51,676 bases of DNA, taken from NCBI GenBank assembly GCA_003009755.1, contig PXUB01000019.1:22986-74661 (forward strand), in the 5' to 3' direction. The notes below the pieces were generated by a model, which ran no database searches, had not been told where the DNA came from, and saw only the letters and a program-made list of their open reading frames with translations. Shown in pieces: positions 17,480 to 26,016 of the stretch (position 1 is its first letter; every line of letters begins with the position of its first letter). Origin of the DNA: Thermoplasmatales archaeon SW_10_69_26 (lineage in GTDB: Archaea; Thermoplasmatota; SW-10-69-26). A program made the position numbers and the translations under genes.

Positions 17480-18613
17480 TCACCCAGACGCCCGTCCTAT
17501 CCGCTCGGCCACGGCCTCGCCGACCTCGCTGGTGCGAGCTTGCCCGCCGAGATCGTAGGTGCGCGGGCCCTCGGCCAAGGTCTCGGCGACGGCCTGCTCG
17601 ATGCCCTGAGCGGCCCGGCGCAGCCGGTCGTCGCCGTGTTGGCGGCCCAGCCAGTCGACCATCATGCCGGCCGCGAGGATCGCGGCCGTCGGGTTGACCT
17701 CGTCCTTGCCGGCGTGCTTGGGGCTGGATCCGTGCACCGGCTCGAACATCGCCTGGTCCTCGCCGACGTTGCCCGCCGGCGCCATGCCCATGCCGCCCTG
17801 GAGGACGGCGGCCAGGTCGGTCACGATGTCGCCGAGCATGTTCGTGGTGACGCAGACGTCGTAGTACTCGGGCTCGCGCACGAGCCACTGCGTGAACGCG
17901 TCGACGTAGGCGAAGTCGGTCTCGATCGCGGGGAAGTCCTCGGCGACCTCCTCGAACACCTCGCGGAACAGGCGCGAGCCGTCGAGGACGTTGGCCTTGT
18001 CGACGCAGGTGACGCGCGAGGTGCCGTCCTGAGCGCAACCATCGCGGTCCTGGGCGCGCTCGAAGGCCCGCCGGGCGACGCGCTGGGCCCCTTTGCGCGT
18101 GATCGCGTTGTTGTCGACGGCGACCTCGCTTGTGCCGCCGCGATCGAGCATCCCGCGAGCCGGCGTGTAGAGGCCCTCGGTGTTCTCGCGCAGGATCTCG
18201 AGGTCGACCAGGTCGGCCTCCCACACCTGGTCGAACTCGCCGTGGACCTTGTGCGGCACGCCCTCGAAGAGCTTGGTCGGGCGCACGTTGGCGTACAGGT
18301 CGAGCCCGAAGCGCAGCCCGAACACGACGCCTGCGCCCGCGATCTCGCCGTCGTCGCGTTCGACGCCCGGCCAACCGATCGCGCCGAGGAAGATGGCGTC
18401 GGCCTCCTCGGCCGCCTGCTCGGCGCCGGGCGCCCACTCCTCGCCGGTGCGCTCGTAGTGCTTGGCTCCGCACTCGTGCTCCTCCAGCGAGAGGTGCACG
18501 TCGTGGGCTTGCTGGGCCGCCTCGAGCACGGTCGTGGCGGCCTCGGTGACCTCGGGACCGATCCCGTCGCCGGGCAGGACGGTGACGTCGTAGGTGTGCG
18601 CGCCCGTGGGCAT
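17480..18613 (-). CDS. Isopropylmalate/isocitrate dehydrogenase family enzyme
   Basis: 377 residues from the ATG at 18613; the frame stays open to 18679 but that extension is Pro/Thr-rich and unlike the family. The N-terminus VTVLPGDGIGPEV is the family mark. GLDLYANVRP carries the substrate-binding Arg residues, LRENTEGLY follows, the Lys/Asp pair lies in DKANVL and NMLGDIVTD, and the NAD-site region is EPVHGSSPKHAGK. It oxidatively decarboxylates a 2-hydroxy-3-carboxy acid. A 3-isopropylmalate dehydrogenase (leucine synthesis) or related homoisocitrate/tartrate-type enzyme fits best; NAD-isocitrate dehydrogenase cannot be excluded. No other leucine genes are near. Confidence 0.85.
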   Translation of the reverse strand: MPTGAHTYDVTVLPGDGIGPEVTEAATTVLEAAQQAHDVHLSLEEHECGAKHYERTGEEWAPGAEQAAEEADAIFLGAIGWPGVERDDGEIAGAGVVFGLRFGLDLYANVRPTKLFEGVPHKVHGEFDQVWEADLVDLEILRENTEGLYTPARGMLDRGGTSEVAVDNNAITRKGAQRVARRAFERAQDRDGCAQDGTSRVTCVDKANVLDGSRLFREVFEEVAEDFPAIETDFAYVDAFTQWLVREPEYYDVCVTTNMLGDIVTDLAAVLQGGMGMAPAGNVGEDQAMFEPVHGSSPKHAGKDEVNPTAAILAAGMMVDWLGRQHGDDRLRRAAQGIEQAVAETLAEGPRTYDLGGQARTSEVGEAVAERIGRASG

Positions 18614-18777
18614 CGTCGGGGCAGCGGTGGACGGGGATTTGAGCGTTGGCGTGGGGGTGTCCGTGACCTCCCGTGACAACCGACCGATGAACCGGCCCGC
18701 CTCCCTTGGGGGGTCGATGCCCGACCCGGGAGCCGGTCACGATGGACGGGTGGCCCAGCCCTTCGTCGTGCCACAAA

Positions 18778-18784
18778 CTTTAAG
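18778..18784 (+). promoter_or_regulatory. TATA-like box before the membrane winged-helix gene
   Basis: CTTTAAG, preceded by CACAAA. It lies 59 nt before the ATG at 18843, giving a leader of about 30-35 nt, longer than for most genes here. Confidence 0.5.
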
Positions 18785-18842
18785 CTCAGATAATCGGACC
18801 GGCGGTCAAGCGGGGTCGGGTAGCCCCGATCGGTGGTCGTCT

Positions 18843-19967
18843 ATGCGAGGCACGTCACTGCTCGTCGGTATCGCCCTGGCCGTGGGACTGCTTGTCACTT
18901 CCGCGGCGTCGGCAGCCGTCCAGGTCGACGACCCGGGCGACACGCTGGACGACCAGATGCGCGACTCGCAGGCCACGATCGACAGGCTGTTGCCCAGACC
19001 CGTCGAGACCCCCGCCGCCACGGCCTTCGACGCTTCGCTGCCCGGCGAGGGGGCTCCCTTGACCGTGGACGAGGGCTTGATGGCGACGGCACCGGTGGCC
19101 CCGCAGTTGGCCGTCGACCAGGCCACGGGTTCCCCGGATGCGCCGTCCCTCGACGGCGGCGACAGCGGATCCCCGACGACGGCCGTGGGCGCGATCGAGC
19201 CGGCCGAAGCCACCGACGAGCGCCTCCCGGACTACGTCACCAGCGATGCCTCGGTGGACGAGGGCAGCTCCGGGGACGAGAGCGCCGCGACGCAAAGCCA
19301 GGCCGCCAGCTCGGCCGACACGCGCTCGAGCGCGGCCGAGGCCTGGGACAGCCTCGACAAGGAAGAAAAAGCCGCCGCCACCGCCGGCGCGCTGGGCCTG
19401 CTGTTGCTGGGCCCGCTCACGATGTACTCGCGCATCCAGCGCGACGACGCGCTCGAGAACGACACCCGGCGCGAGATCTACGAGATCGTCGAGGACAACC
19501 CCGGCGTGTGCATCCAGGAGGCCGCCGACCAAGCCGACGTCTCCTACTCCACCGCCTCCTACCACCTCAAGCGGCTCGTCAAGATGGACTACGTGACGCG
19601 GTGCGAGGACGGGAACAAGGTGCTGTACTACAAGAACGGCGGCACGTTCACCGCCGAGGAGCGCGACCTGATCCCGATCCTCCAGAACGAGGAGGCGATG
19701 CGCGTGTTCCACCACATCGTCGAGAACCCCTGGTGCTACCGCGCCCAGGTCGCCGAAGCGCTGGACGTCTCCCACACGACGGTGAACTGGCACCTGGACC
19801 GCCTGCAGGACGCCGACCTCGTCGAGGAACACCGCGAGGGCCGCAGCTGCCACCTCAACGTGAACGAGGACGCCCTCGACCGCGTCGTCTCGACGATGGA
19901 GAAGCTCGAGACCGAGGCCGGGACGCCCGTCACGGTCGAGCCCACCGCCCAGGCCGCCCCAGCTTAG
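18843..19967 (+). CDS. Membrane-anchored double winged-helix transcription regulator with outside domain
   Basis: 374 residues from the ATG at 18843, chosen because a signal-peptide-like segment follows at once (about residues 4-23, ending ASAA). Residues 24-175 are a low-complexity, acidic, Ser/Thr-rich outer region. One membrane helix follows near 180-197 (AAATAGALGLLLLGPLTMY). The inside part holds two winged-helix domains, about 205-270 (REIYEIVEDNPGVCIQEAA, then a recognition helix STASYHLKRL) and about 285-350 (VAEALDVSHTTVNWHLDRL). It could sense something outside and act on DNA at the membrane. Targets are unknown. Confidence 0.8.
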   Translation: MRGTSLLVGIALAVGLLVTSAASAAVQVDDPGDTLDDQMRDSQATIDRLLPRPVETPAATAFDASLPGEGAPLTVDEGLMATAPVAPQLAVDQATGSPDAPSLDGGDSGSPTTAVGAIEPAEATDERLPDYVTSDASVDEGSSGDESAATQSQAASSADTRSSAAEAWDSLDKEEKAAATAGALGLLLLGPLTMYSRIQRDDALENDTRREIYEIVEDNPGVCIQEAADQADVSYSTASYHLKRLVKMDYVTRCEDGNKVLYYKNGGTFTAEERDLIPILQNEEAMRVFHHIVENPWCYRAQVAEALDVSHTTVNWHLDRLQDADLVEEHREGRSCHLNVNEDALDRVVSTMEKLETEAGTPVTVEPTAQAAPA

Positions 19968-20180
19968 GCAACGCCCCAACCGCGGCGGACAAGGCGACCC
20001 CCCACGGGCCTCCTCCATCCATCGCCTCACGGTTCCGCTGTGGACGGCCCGAGGCGCTGCGATCGCCCTTGGCTGGGTGAGGAATCCCGCTTGTTCCCCG
20101 CAAGCCTGCCCAACCCGGCGACCGAGCACCCGTTCGGTGTCTTTCCCCCAGCTCCTCGGCTCCTCTGCGCGTCCTCCCGC

Positions 20181-20756
20181 TCAGGCTTGGACCTCGTCGC
20201 GGATCTCGCGCACCGCCTTGACGACGTTGATGCCGCGGTGGACGAGGTCGGCGGCCCCGAACAGGGCCGGAGCCATCAACAGCCAGCCGACGTAGCCGAC
20301 CCCGATGTAGTAGAAGGCCGTCAGCACGAGGGCGGTGCCGGCGGCGCGGGAGAGGGGCGCGTGCTCGGCGATCGTGCGCCGGAACACGAAGCCGAGCCCG
20401 ATCATGACGGCGTAGGCGGAGAAGAACGCCACGATGACGCCGACGACCGCTCGGAAGTCGGGCACGAGCAGGTACGTCCAGACGAGCAACAGCGTGTAGA
20501 AGAAGAAGTCCGCCAGCGAGTCGAAGTTCGAGCCCCACTCGGTCTCGACCTGCCAGCGGCGAGCCAGGATGCCGTCGGCGATGTCGGTCGCGACCGCGGT
20601 GGCGCCGAACGTGACCGTGGCCAGGCTGTTCCCGTCGAGCGCCGCCCACGTGGCCAACAGGACGAACGGCAGCCGCAACGTGGTCAGGCCGTCGACGATC
20701 AGCCGCCGCACGCGGGCCTCCGCCGGGAGCTGGCGGGGGTGAGCGGGCCCGCTCAC
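20181..20756 (-). CDS. CDP-alcohol phosphatidyltransferase family membrane enzyme
   Basis: 191 residues with about six hydrophobic segments. The family motif is present: DIADGILAR near residue 58, then GSNFDSLAD, giving the DGxxAR-G-xxxD-xxxD metal-binding pattern. It joins a CDP-activated lipid to an alcohol such as inositol phosphate, serine or glycerol phosphate; the acceptor cannot be told. Its start overlaps the stop of the nitrilase gene by 4 nt, so it is the last gene of the 24715-20181 operon. Confidence 0.87.
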   Translation of the reverse strand: MSGPAHPRQLPAEARVRRLIVDGLTTLRLPFVLLATWAALDGNSLATVTFGATAVATDIADGILARRWQVETEWGSNFDSLADFFFYTLLLVWTYLLVPDFRAVVGVIVAFFSAYAVMIGLGFVFRRTIAEHAPLSRAAGTALVLTAFYYIGVGYVGWLLMAPALFGAADLVHRGINVVKAVREIRDEVQA

Positions 20757-21526
20757 GGCGATCCCCCCGCAGGCTCGCGCAGCGGATCGAAGGGTCGGCG
20801 AGCCTTTTCGAGCCGGTCACCTTGGTACCCCGAGCTGAGGCGTGCGTCGGCGAACGGGTCCCCGGCCCGCGCCTCGACGCCCCAGGGCGCCGTGAGCAAC
20901 GAGCGTCCGACGATGTCGGGCTCGCGGTAGCCGCCGGCCTTCACGACGTAGGCGCCCAGATCCCAGGCCCGGGCGACGAACACGCTCGTCCGCGCTTGCT
21001 GGGTCCGATCGGACTCGCGGTTGGGGGAGACGACGGGCACGGCCACCACGTCCGGGCCCTGGCGCGCCATGCGGGCCAACAGGTCGAGCGAGAGCACGTC
21101 GGCGCACACGAGCACGCCCAGCTCGAGGCCTTGGATCGTGGCGGTGGACAGCCTCTGGCCGGCCGACACGCCGCGTTCGCGTTCGCCCTCGGTCGGCAAC
21201 AACTTGCGCTGGCGGAGCACGACGTCCCCGTCCTGGGCGACGAGCGCGGTGTTGTACACCTCCTCGCCATCGATCTCGGGCACGGTGGCGACGATGGCGC
21301 CCTCGGTGGAGCCGCTGGCCTCGCGGATTGCGTCCGCGACGAAGGTAGCTTCGTCGGCGACGTCGGCGCTGATGGGTTCGCCGGTGGAGCGGTAGAAGTA
21401 CTCCGGCAGCACGGCGATGCCACCCTCGGCGACGCTGTCGGCGGCCTCGTCCAGGATCGCGGGCACGTCCTTGCGCGGCTCGTCGGGATGCTCGTGCTGG
21501 ACGGCGACGAGCTCGGGCGGGCTCAC
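20753..21526 (-). CDS. Carbon-nitrogen hydrolase (nitrilase superfamily)
   Basis: 257 residues from GTG 21526. The catalytic triad is recognisable: Glu in VLPEYFY near residue 42, Lys in RQRKLLPTEGER near 107, Cys in VCADVLS near 142. It hydrolyses a non-peptide C-N bond (amide or nitrile); the substrate is unknown. The start codon overlaps the stop of the last 90-bp repeat unit upstream (GTGA), and its own stop overlaps the next gene, so it is fully coupled. Confidence 0.87.
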   Translation of the reverse strand: MSPPELVAVQHEHPDEPRKDVPAILDEAADSVAEGGIAVLPEYFYRSTGEPISADVADEATFVADAIREASGSTEGAIVATVPEIDGEEVYNTALVAQDGDVVLRQRKLLPTEGERERGVSAGQRLSTATIQGLELGVLVCADVLSLDLLARMARQGPDVVAVPVVSPNRESDRTQQARTSVFVARAWDLGAYVVKAGGYREPDIVGRSLLTAPWGVEARAGDPFADARLSSGYQGDRLEKARRPFDPLREPAGGSP

Positions 21527-21985
21527 CCGCTCACCTCCTCGAGATCTGGGCGGCCATGCCGCTGGTCCGCGGCCGTCCGCTCATCGAGGAGGTTCGCTTC
21601 CGCTGCGGTCGTCACGCGCTCACCTCCTCGAGATTCGCACGTCCACAACGCGTACTCACGGACGGGCTCTCATCGAAGAGGTTCGCTTTTGCTGCGGTCA
21701 TCACGCGCTCACCTCCTCGAGATTCAGACGGCCATGCCGCGGTGCCTGCGGCCGTCTTCTCATCGAAGAGGCTCGCTTCCCCTGCGGTCGTCACGCGCTC
21801 ACCTCTTCGAGATCTGGGCGGCCATGCCGCGGTGCCTGCGGCCGTCTTCTCATCGAAGAGGATCGCTCTCAGCGCGATGGTCACGCGCTCACCTCTTCGA
21901 GATTCACCCGTCCACGACGCGGTCCTAGCGGACGGGCTCTCATCGAAGAGGTTCGCTTCCGCTGCAGTCATCACGCGCTCACCTC
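21523..21985 (-). repeat. Five tandem 89-90-bp repeats carrying a ribosome site and start/stop overlap
   Basis: The anchor sequence GAGGTGAGC(G)CGTGA recurs with its plus-strand left end at 21523, 21612, 21701, 21791, 21881 and 21971, a period of 89, 89, 90, 90 and 90 bp. The first instance (21971) is the natural end of the hydrolase gene and the last (21523) touches the nitrilase start. Each unit also carries the core CTCTTCGATGAG followed by a variable middle. Each therefore brings a Shine-Dalgarno-like GAGGTGA and a GTGA stop/start. The array looks like repeated duplication of the gene junction itself. Confidence 0.85.
21612..21971 (-). CDS. Repeat-encoded small protein (four 30-residue repeats)
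   Basis: An open frame of 119 residues starts at ATG 21971, overlapping the hydrolase stop, and passes through four of the five 90-bp repeats. Each gives a 30-residue unit with core LFDE, then Ala/Thr/Trp and a basic SRRGER end. An 89-bp spacing (21612-21701) changes the frame and ends the protein as NLEEVSA, the same tail as the hydrolase. The fifth unit alone (21615-21523) encodes 30 more residues ending LEEVSG. No known family. It may be a true small protein or a by-product of junction duplication. Confidence 0.4.
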   Translation of the reverse strand: MTAAEANLFDESPSARTASWTGESRRGERVTIALRAILFDEKTAAGTAAWPPRSRRGERVTTAGEASLFDEKTAAGTAAWPSESRGGERVMTAAKANLFDESPSVSTRCGRANLEEVSA

Positions 21986-23026
21986 TTCGATGAACCCAAC
22001 GACGGTCTCCCAGTACCAATCCTGGTCGACGAGGTCGAAGCTCGCGTGGCCGCCCATCTCGGTCATGTGAACCTCGACGTTCGGGTTGCCGCGGGCCGCG
22101 CGAGCGAGGACGTGGGCGTGGAAGGCCGGGATCACGGGATCGTCGACGGCGTGCAGCACGAGCGTCGGCACGCGCGTGCCGACGACGTGGTTGCGGGGGC
22201 TGGCCTCGTGCACGAGCTCGAGCGGCGAGATGCCGATCGTGGCGGCGCTGGCCAGGAGGTAGTCCTCGAACGTGGTCGCCTCGTCGCCGGTCACGTGCCG
22301 CAGGAACGTCGCGAACGCGTGGTGGATGAACCGAGCCGGCGCCCATCCAGGCGGCTCGTGGGCCAGGCGGCGGATCATCCAGCCGAGGTCGGCGAACGGG
22401 TTCAACGCGATCACGCCGTCGATGGCGTCGGGCTCGTGCCGGGAGGCGCCCAGCACGGTCGAGGCGCCCAGGGACTCGCCGACGAGCACGACGTCGGTGA
22501 TGCGGTCGTTGGCCTGGAAGCCCCGCGCGATCTCGGCGACGTCCATCGCCTCGAGGTACCCGGCCGTCGAGTGCAGCTCGGAGGAGTGGCCGAACCCGCG
22601 CAGGTCGATCGCGCAGGTGTGCACGTCCATCGCCTCGAAGAGGCCGACGACCTTCGTGCGCGTGTTGCCGGCGTCCTTGGTGGCGAACGTGCCCGGCGCG
22701 AAGACGACCATCGGAGCCTGTTGGTCGAGGATGCCGGTCCAGCAGCCGAGCTCGGCCCCAGCGTGCCCCTCGAGGTGGCTGAACACGAAGGGGTCGGGGT
22801 AGGGCTTGGCCTTGACCATCATCTCGCGCCCGGTCTCGGTGTTCAGCGCGAGGTAGTCGACGGCGGCTCGCAGCACGCGCCAGAGGTGGCGCGGGTGCTC
22901 GTCGAGCCGGCCGCCGGTGGGTTGGCCGATGCCCTCGTCCTCGGCCTCGTCCTCGTCCACGTCGGCCGTTAGGACGGCCAGGGTCTTGAAGGACGCGGAT
23001 GGTGTTGCGATGGCCGGCGGGCACAA
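21971..23026 (-). CDS. Alpha/beta-fold hydrolase
   Basis: 351 residues if the TTG at 23026 is the start; the first 35 residues are acidic and poorly conserved-looking, so a later start (for example the GTG near 22960) is possible. Core marks: nucleophile Ser in GESLGAS near 195, acid in HAVDDPVIP near 300, His in GGHASF near 328, and DLRGFGHS near 145. A lipase/esterase-like enzyme or thioesterase is likely; no substrate can be named. It follows the beta-propeller gene by 15 bp and its stop is the first copy of the repeat junction. Confidence 0.82.
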   Translation of the reverse strand: MCPPAIATPSASFKTLAVLTADVDEDEAEDEGIGQPTGGRLDEHPRHLWRVLRAAVDYLALNTETGREMMVKAKPYPDPFVFSHLEGHAGAELGCWTGILDQQAPMVVFAPGTFATKDAGNTRTKVVGLFEAMDVHTCAIDLRGFGHSSELHSTAGYLEAMDVAEIARGFQANDRITDVVLVGESLGASTVLGASRHEPDAIDGVIALNPFADLGWMIRRLAHEPPGWAPARFIHHAFATFLRHVTGDEATTFEDYLLASAATIGISPLELVHEASPRNHVVGTRVPTLVLHAVDDPVIPAFHAHVLARAARGNPNVEVHMTEMGGHASFDLVDQDWYWETVVGFIEEVSA

Positions 23027-23041
23027 CGCCCAGGCTGTATC

Positions 23042-24715
23042 TCACGGGCGGCGGCCTTCGGCCAGCGGGGCGAGGACGGTCGCGAGGAGCGCCGCCGCAA
23101 GCGCGGCCTCGAGCCCTACCGGTGTCGACGAGCGCGGCTCGTCGGTCCGCGGGGAACCGTTCTCCTCGCTCTCGGCGGTGTCGTTTTCCTCGGGCGTTGG
23201 CTCTTGCGTCTGCGCTGGTTCGACGGTCAGCCGGCTGTCCGCGCTTCCGAGGTCCGTTCGGGCGGTGAGGCGGTACTCGCCGGGTTGAGAGGGGGCCGTC
23301 AGGTTCTCGGCTCGGAGGGTGGTGCTCTCGCCGGGGTACAGGGAGACGTTCCAGCGATCGATGACCTCGCCGTCGACGAGCAGGCTCGCCTGCCCCTCGC
23401 CGTGGATCGTCCCGGTGTTGGAGATCGCGAACGTGAGGTCGAACGTGGCGTTCGCGGTCACCGTCGTCGGGGAGAGGGGACTGGGAGCGATCCTTGCTTC
23501 GGCGTCCGCGGGCGGACCGACGCCGGCGTCGATAGCGTAGGCTTCGCCCTTCGCGGTGGCGAAGGCCAGGATCCCGTCCTCGATCGTCGGCGGGGCGTTG
23601 ACGCCGCCGGTGAACACGTGCCAGGCGGCCTCGCCCGCGTCGAGGTCGTAGGCGTGCATGCCGCCCGTGCCTGCGGTTCCTGAGGGTGATGTTTCCGTCA
23701 CGGGGTCGTAGCGGCTGGGGGCAACCAAGACCGAGTCCTCACGGACCGGCGGGGCTCCGTAGGGGTGGGGAATCGGGAGGCTCGTCCGCGTCTCGTTGCC
23801 GCCGGGTCGGATCAGCGTCAGCTCCTCCTCGTCCTCGGCGGTGAAGATATCCCCGTCCCCGGCGACGAAGAGATCGCCGTCGCCGCCGACGGGTTCCAGC
23901 GAAGCGTTGGGAACCGTGCCCGAGCTGAGGGTTCCCAGCGTGTCGGCCGCGAGCACGTGGTAGCTCGACTCCGTCGCCAGGTAGAGCTGTCCCGACGCGA
24001 GGACGGGTTGGCCGACGGGTCGACCCTCGGTCAGGTTGCGACGCACGATGTCGCCCTCGGGTCCGATCGAGACCACGTGCGTCCAGACCTCGTCGGCGTT
24101 CCAGTGCTCGTCTGCATCGCTCCACTCCTGGTGGACGGCCACCACGCGTTCGGGGCTGGCGGCCAGACGGGCGCGGGGGCCGGTCTCGGTCGTGTCGGTG
24201 ACCTCGCCGGTCCCGGGATCGAGGAGGTGGACGGTCCCGCTCTCGTCGGAGACGGCGAGGAGATCGTCCCTCGCGACCGGGGCCGACCGGTAGCCGAGCG
24301 AGCCCAGCGTGGTGTTCCAGCGGACCTGGCCGGTGGCCGGGTCGAGTGCTCGCGTGTCGTTGGCGTCCCCGCGAGTCGTGAGGACGATCGAGCCCTCGGG
24401 GCCCTCCACGATGCCGGCGACGTCGGCGGTGGTGTTCATCTGCCAGGTTCGCTGGCCCTCGGCCCGGTCGTAGGCGAGCACCGCGCCGGGGCCGTTCGTC
24501 GTCACGTCGCCGATGAAGCGCTGGAACGCGTAGACGATCGCGTCGTCTGTCACGATCGGAGCATCGGAGGCGGCCATGGCCGGGCCGATCCGGTCCTCGA
24601 GGAGGATCGCCCCGGATCCAGCCCTCGTGTGGTTCCCGCTCCAAGCCGGCAGCGCCAGGACGAGCAGGGCCGCGATGGCGGCGAGGACGAGCAGGTGGCG
24701 GTGCGGGAAGCCCAC
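23042..24715 (-). CDS. Secreted PQQ-type beta-propeller protein with C-terminal anchor
   Basis: 557 residues. A signal peptide is clear (hydrophobic run at about 8-26, ending PAWSGN). Residues 30-400 hold repeated propeller blades of the PQQ/WD-like type (AVLAYDRAEGQRTW, ALDPATGQVRWNT, MHAYDLDAGEAAW). A CARDB-like adhesion domain spans about 410-500, then an acidic Thr/Glu/Asn linker, and a tail TPVGLEAALAAALLATVLAP ending in GRR. The tail is a membrane anchor or sorting signal. It acts outside the cell, perhaps binding a ligand or scaffold; enzyme activity is not implied. First gene of a four-gene operon. Confidence 0.83.
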   Translation of the reverse strand: MGFPHRHLLVLAAIAALLVLALPAWSGNHTRAGSGAILLEDRIGPAMAASDAPIVTDDAIVYAFQRFIGDVTTNGPGAVLAYDRAEGQRTWQMNTTADVAGIVEGPEGSIVLTTRGDANDTRALDPATGQVRWNTTLGSLGYRSAPVARDDLLAVSDESGTVHLLDPGTGEVTDTTETGPRARLAASPERVVAVHQEWSDADEHWNADEVWTHVVSIGPEGDIVRRNLTEGRPVGQPVLASGQLYLATESSYHVLAADTLGTLSSGTVPNASLEPVGGDGDLFVAGDGDIFTAEDEEELTLIRPGGNETRTSLPIPHPYGAPPVREDSVLVAPSRYDPVTETSPSGTAGTGGMHAYDLDAGEAAWHVFTGGVNAPPTIEDGILAFATAKGEAYAIDAGVGPPADAEARIAPSPLSPTTVTANATFDLTFAISNTGTIHGEGQASLLVDGEVIDRWNVSLYPGESTTLRAENLTAPSQPGEYRLTARTDLGSADSRLTVEPAQTQEPTPEENDTAESEENGSPRTDEPRSSTPVGLEAALAAALLATVLAPLAEGRRP

Positions 24716-24824
24716 GCTGGGGCATCGATCCGGAGGGGGATGAAGGCAGCGAAGGCGTTCGGCTCACGCCGACGATCCAGCCGACGAAAGCCTATGGAGA
24801 GTGCCTGCGGCCTCACTAGCCGCC

Positions 24825-25946
24825 TCAGCGGTCCTCGATGTCCTGCCAGGCGCGGTCGAGGTCGCCGACGTACTCGGCGCGGGGGCGGATCAGCCTGTTG
24901 CCGTCGTACTGCTCGGCGACGTGGGCGATCCACCCGGCACAGCGGCTCATCGCGAAGATGGGCGTGTAGTACTCGATGTCGATACCCATGCAGCGGTACA
25001 CCGAGCCGGAGTAGAGGTCGACGTTCGGCGGCAGCTCCTTCTCTTCGCGGATGAAGTCCTCGATGGCTCGGATCGTCTCGTACCAGCGCGTCTCGCCGGT
25101 GGCCTCGCCCAGGCGCCGGGACCAGTCCTTGAGGTGGACGGCGCGGGGGTCCATCGTGCGGTAGACGCGGTGGCCGAACCCGGGGATCTTCTCGCCAGCG
25201 TCGAGGCGGCGTTTCACGTGCTGCACGGGGTCGTCGCCTTGCTCCTCGATCGTCTCGAGGACCCTCATCACGTTGGCGTTGGCGCCGCCGTGCAGGTCGC
25301 CCTTGAGCGACCCGATGGCGCTCGTGACCGCGCTGTAGGCGTCGGACAGCGTGCTGGCGGTGACTCGGGCGCTGAACGTCGAGGCGTTCAGGCCGTGGTC
25401 GGCGTGGAGGACGAGCGCCAGATCCATCGCGCGCTCGGCTTCCTCGCTGGGGCGCTCGCCGGTGAGCTGTTGCAGGAAGGAGCCGGCGTGGCTGAGATCC
25501 TCGTCGGGCTCGACCGGGTCCAGGCCTCGCCGAGCCCGGGCGTGGGCGCCCACGATCGTCGGCATCTTGGCCAGGATGTCGGCGCCGGCAGCCAGGACGC
25601 CCTCCGGCGTGGCGGCCGGCTCGGGGCCCTCGCTGGCCAGGGCCGACACCGCGGTCCGCAGGGCGGCCATCGGGTGGGCCTCGGCCAGCGGGCCGGCGAC
25701 GAGGTCGAGCACGTCGTCGGGGAGCCGACGGCGCGAGGCCAGCTCGTCTTCGAAGGCCTGCAGCTCCTTCTCGTCGGGCAGCTCACCGTGCCAGAGGAGG
25801 TGGGCGGTCTCCTCGAACGAGGCCCCCTCGGCGAGATCGTCGATGTCGTACCCGCGGTAGATCAGCCGTCCCTCTTCCCCGAACACCTTGGAGATGCGGG
25901 ACTGCGCGACGACGACGCCAGCCAAACCTTCCTTGAGCTCCGGCAT
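24825..25946 (-). CDS. gltA: Citrate synthase
   Basis: 373 residues, the usual length for the short archaeal/Bacillus-type enzyme. It condenses acetyl-CoA and oxaloacetate to citrate. Active-site regions seen: HADHGLNASTF near 183, GSLKGDLHGGAN near 212, GFGHRVYRTMDPRA near 253 (catalytic His and Arg), YSGSVYRCMGI near 315 and RPRAEY near 355. A 2-methylcitrate synthase of the same family cannot be excluded from sequence alone. It is monocistronic with a TATA-like box upstream and a GGAGGTG site about 30 nt before the ATG. Confidence 0.93.
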   Translation of the reverse strand: MPELKEGLAGVVVAQSRISKVFGEEGRLIYRGYDIDDLAEGASFEETAHLLWHGELPDEKELQAFEDELASRRRLPDDVLDLVAGPLAEAHPMAALRTAVSALASEGPEPAATPEGVLAAGADILAKMPTIVGAHARARRGLDPVEPDEDLSHAGSFLQQLTGERPSEEAERAMDLALVLHADHGLNASTFSARVTASTLSDAYSAVTSAIGSLKGDLHGGANANVMRVLETIEEQGDDPVQHVKRRLDAGEKIPGFGHRVYRTMDPRAVHLKDWSRRLGEATGETRWYETIRAIEDFIREEKELPPNVDLYSGSVYRCMGIDIEYYTPIFAMSRCAGWIAHVAEQYDGNRLIRPRAEYVGDLDRAWQDIEDR

Positions 25947-25983
25947 TCGTGCACCTCGACGTCACCGGCCATACGACACCTCC

Positions 25984-25992
25984 GGTTTAAGG
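25984..25992 (-). promoter_or_regulatory. TATA-like box for citrate synthase
   Basis: On the minus strand CCTTAAACC, 38-46 nt before the ATG at 25946, followed by GGAGGTG. The leader would be short, 10-20 nt. Confidence 0.45.
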
Positions 25993-26016
25993 TGTACCGG
26001 TCCGAGAGGTGCTCCC

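Noticed and set aside
21523-21985. CRISPR array
   Set aside because: The whole 90-bp unit is repeated, with graded variation and no unique spacers; no cas genes in the window.
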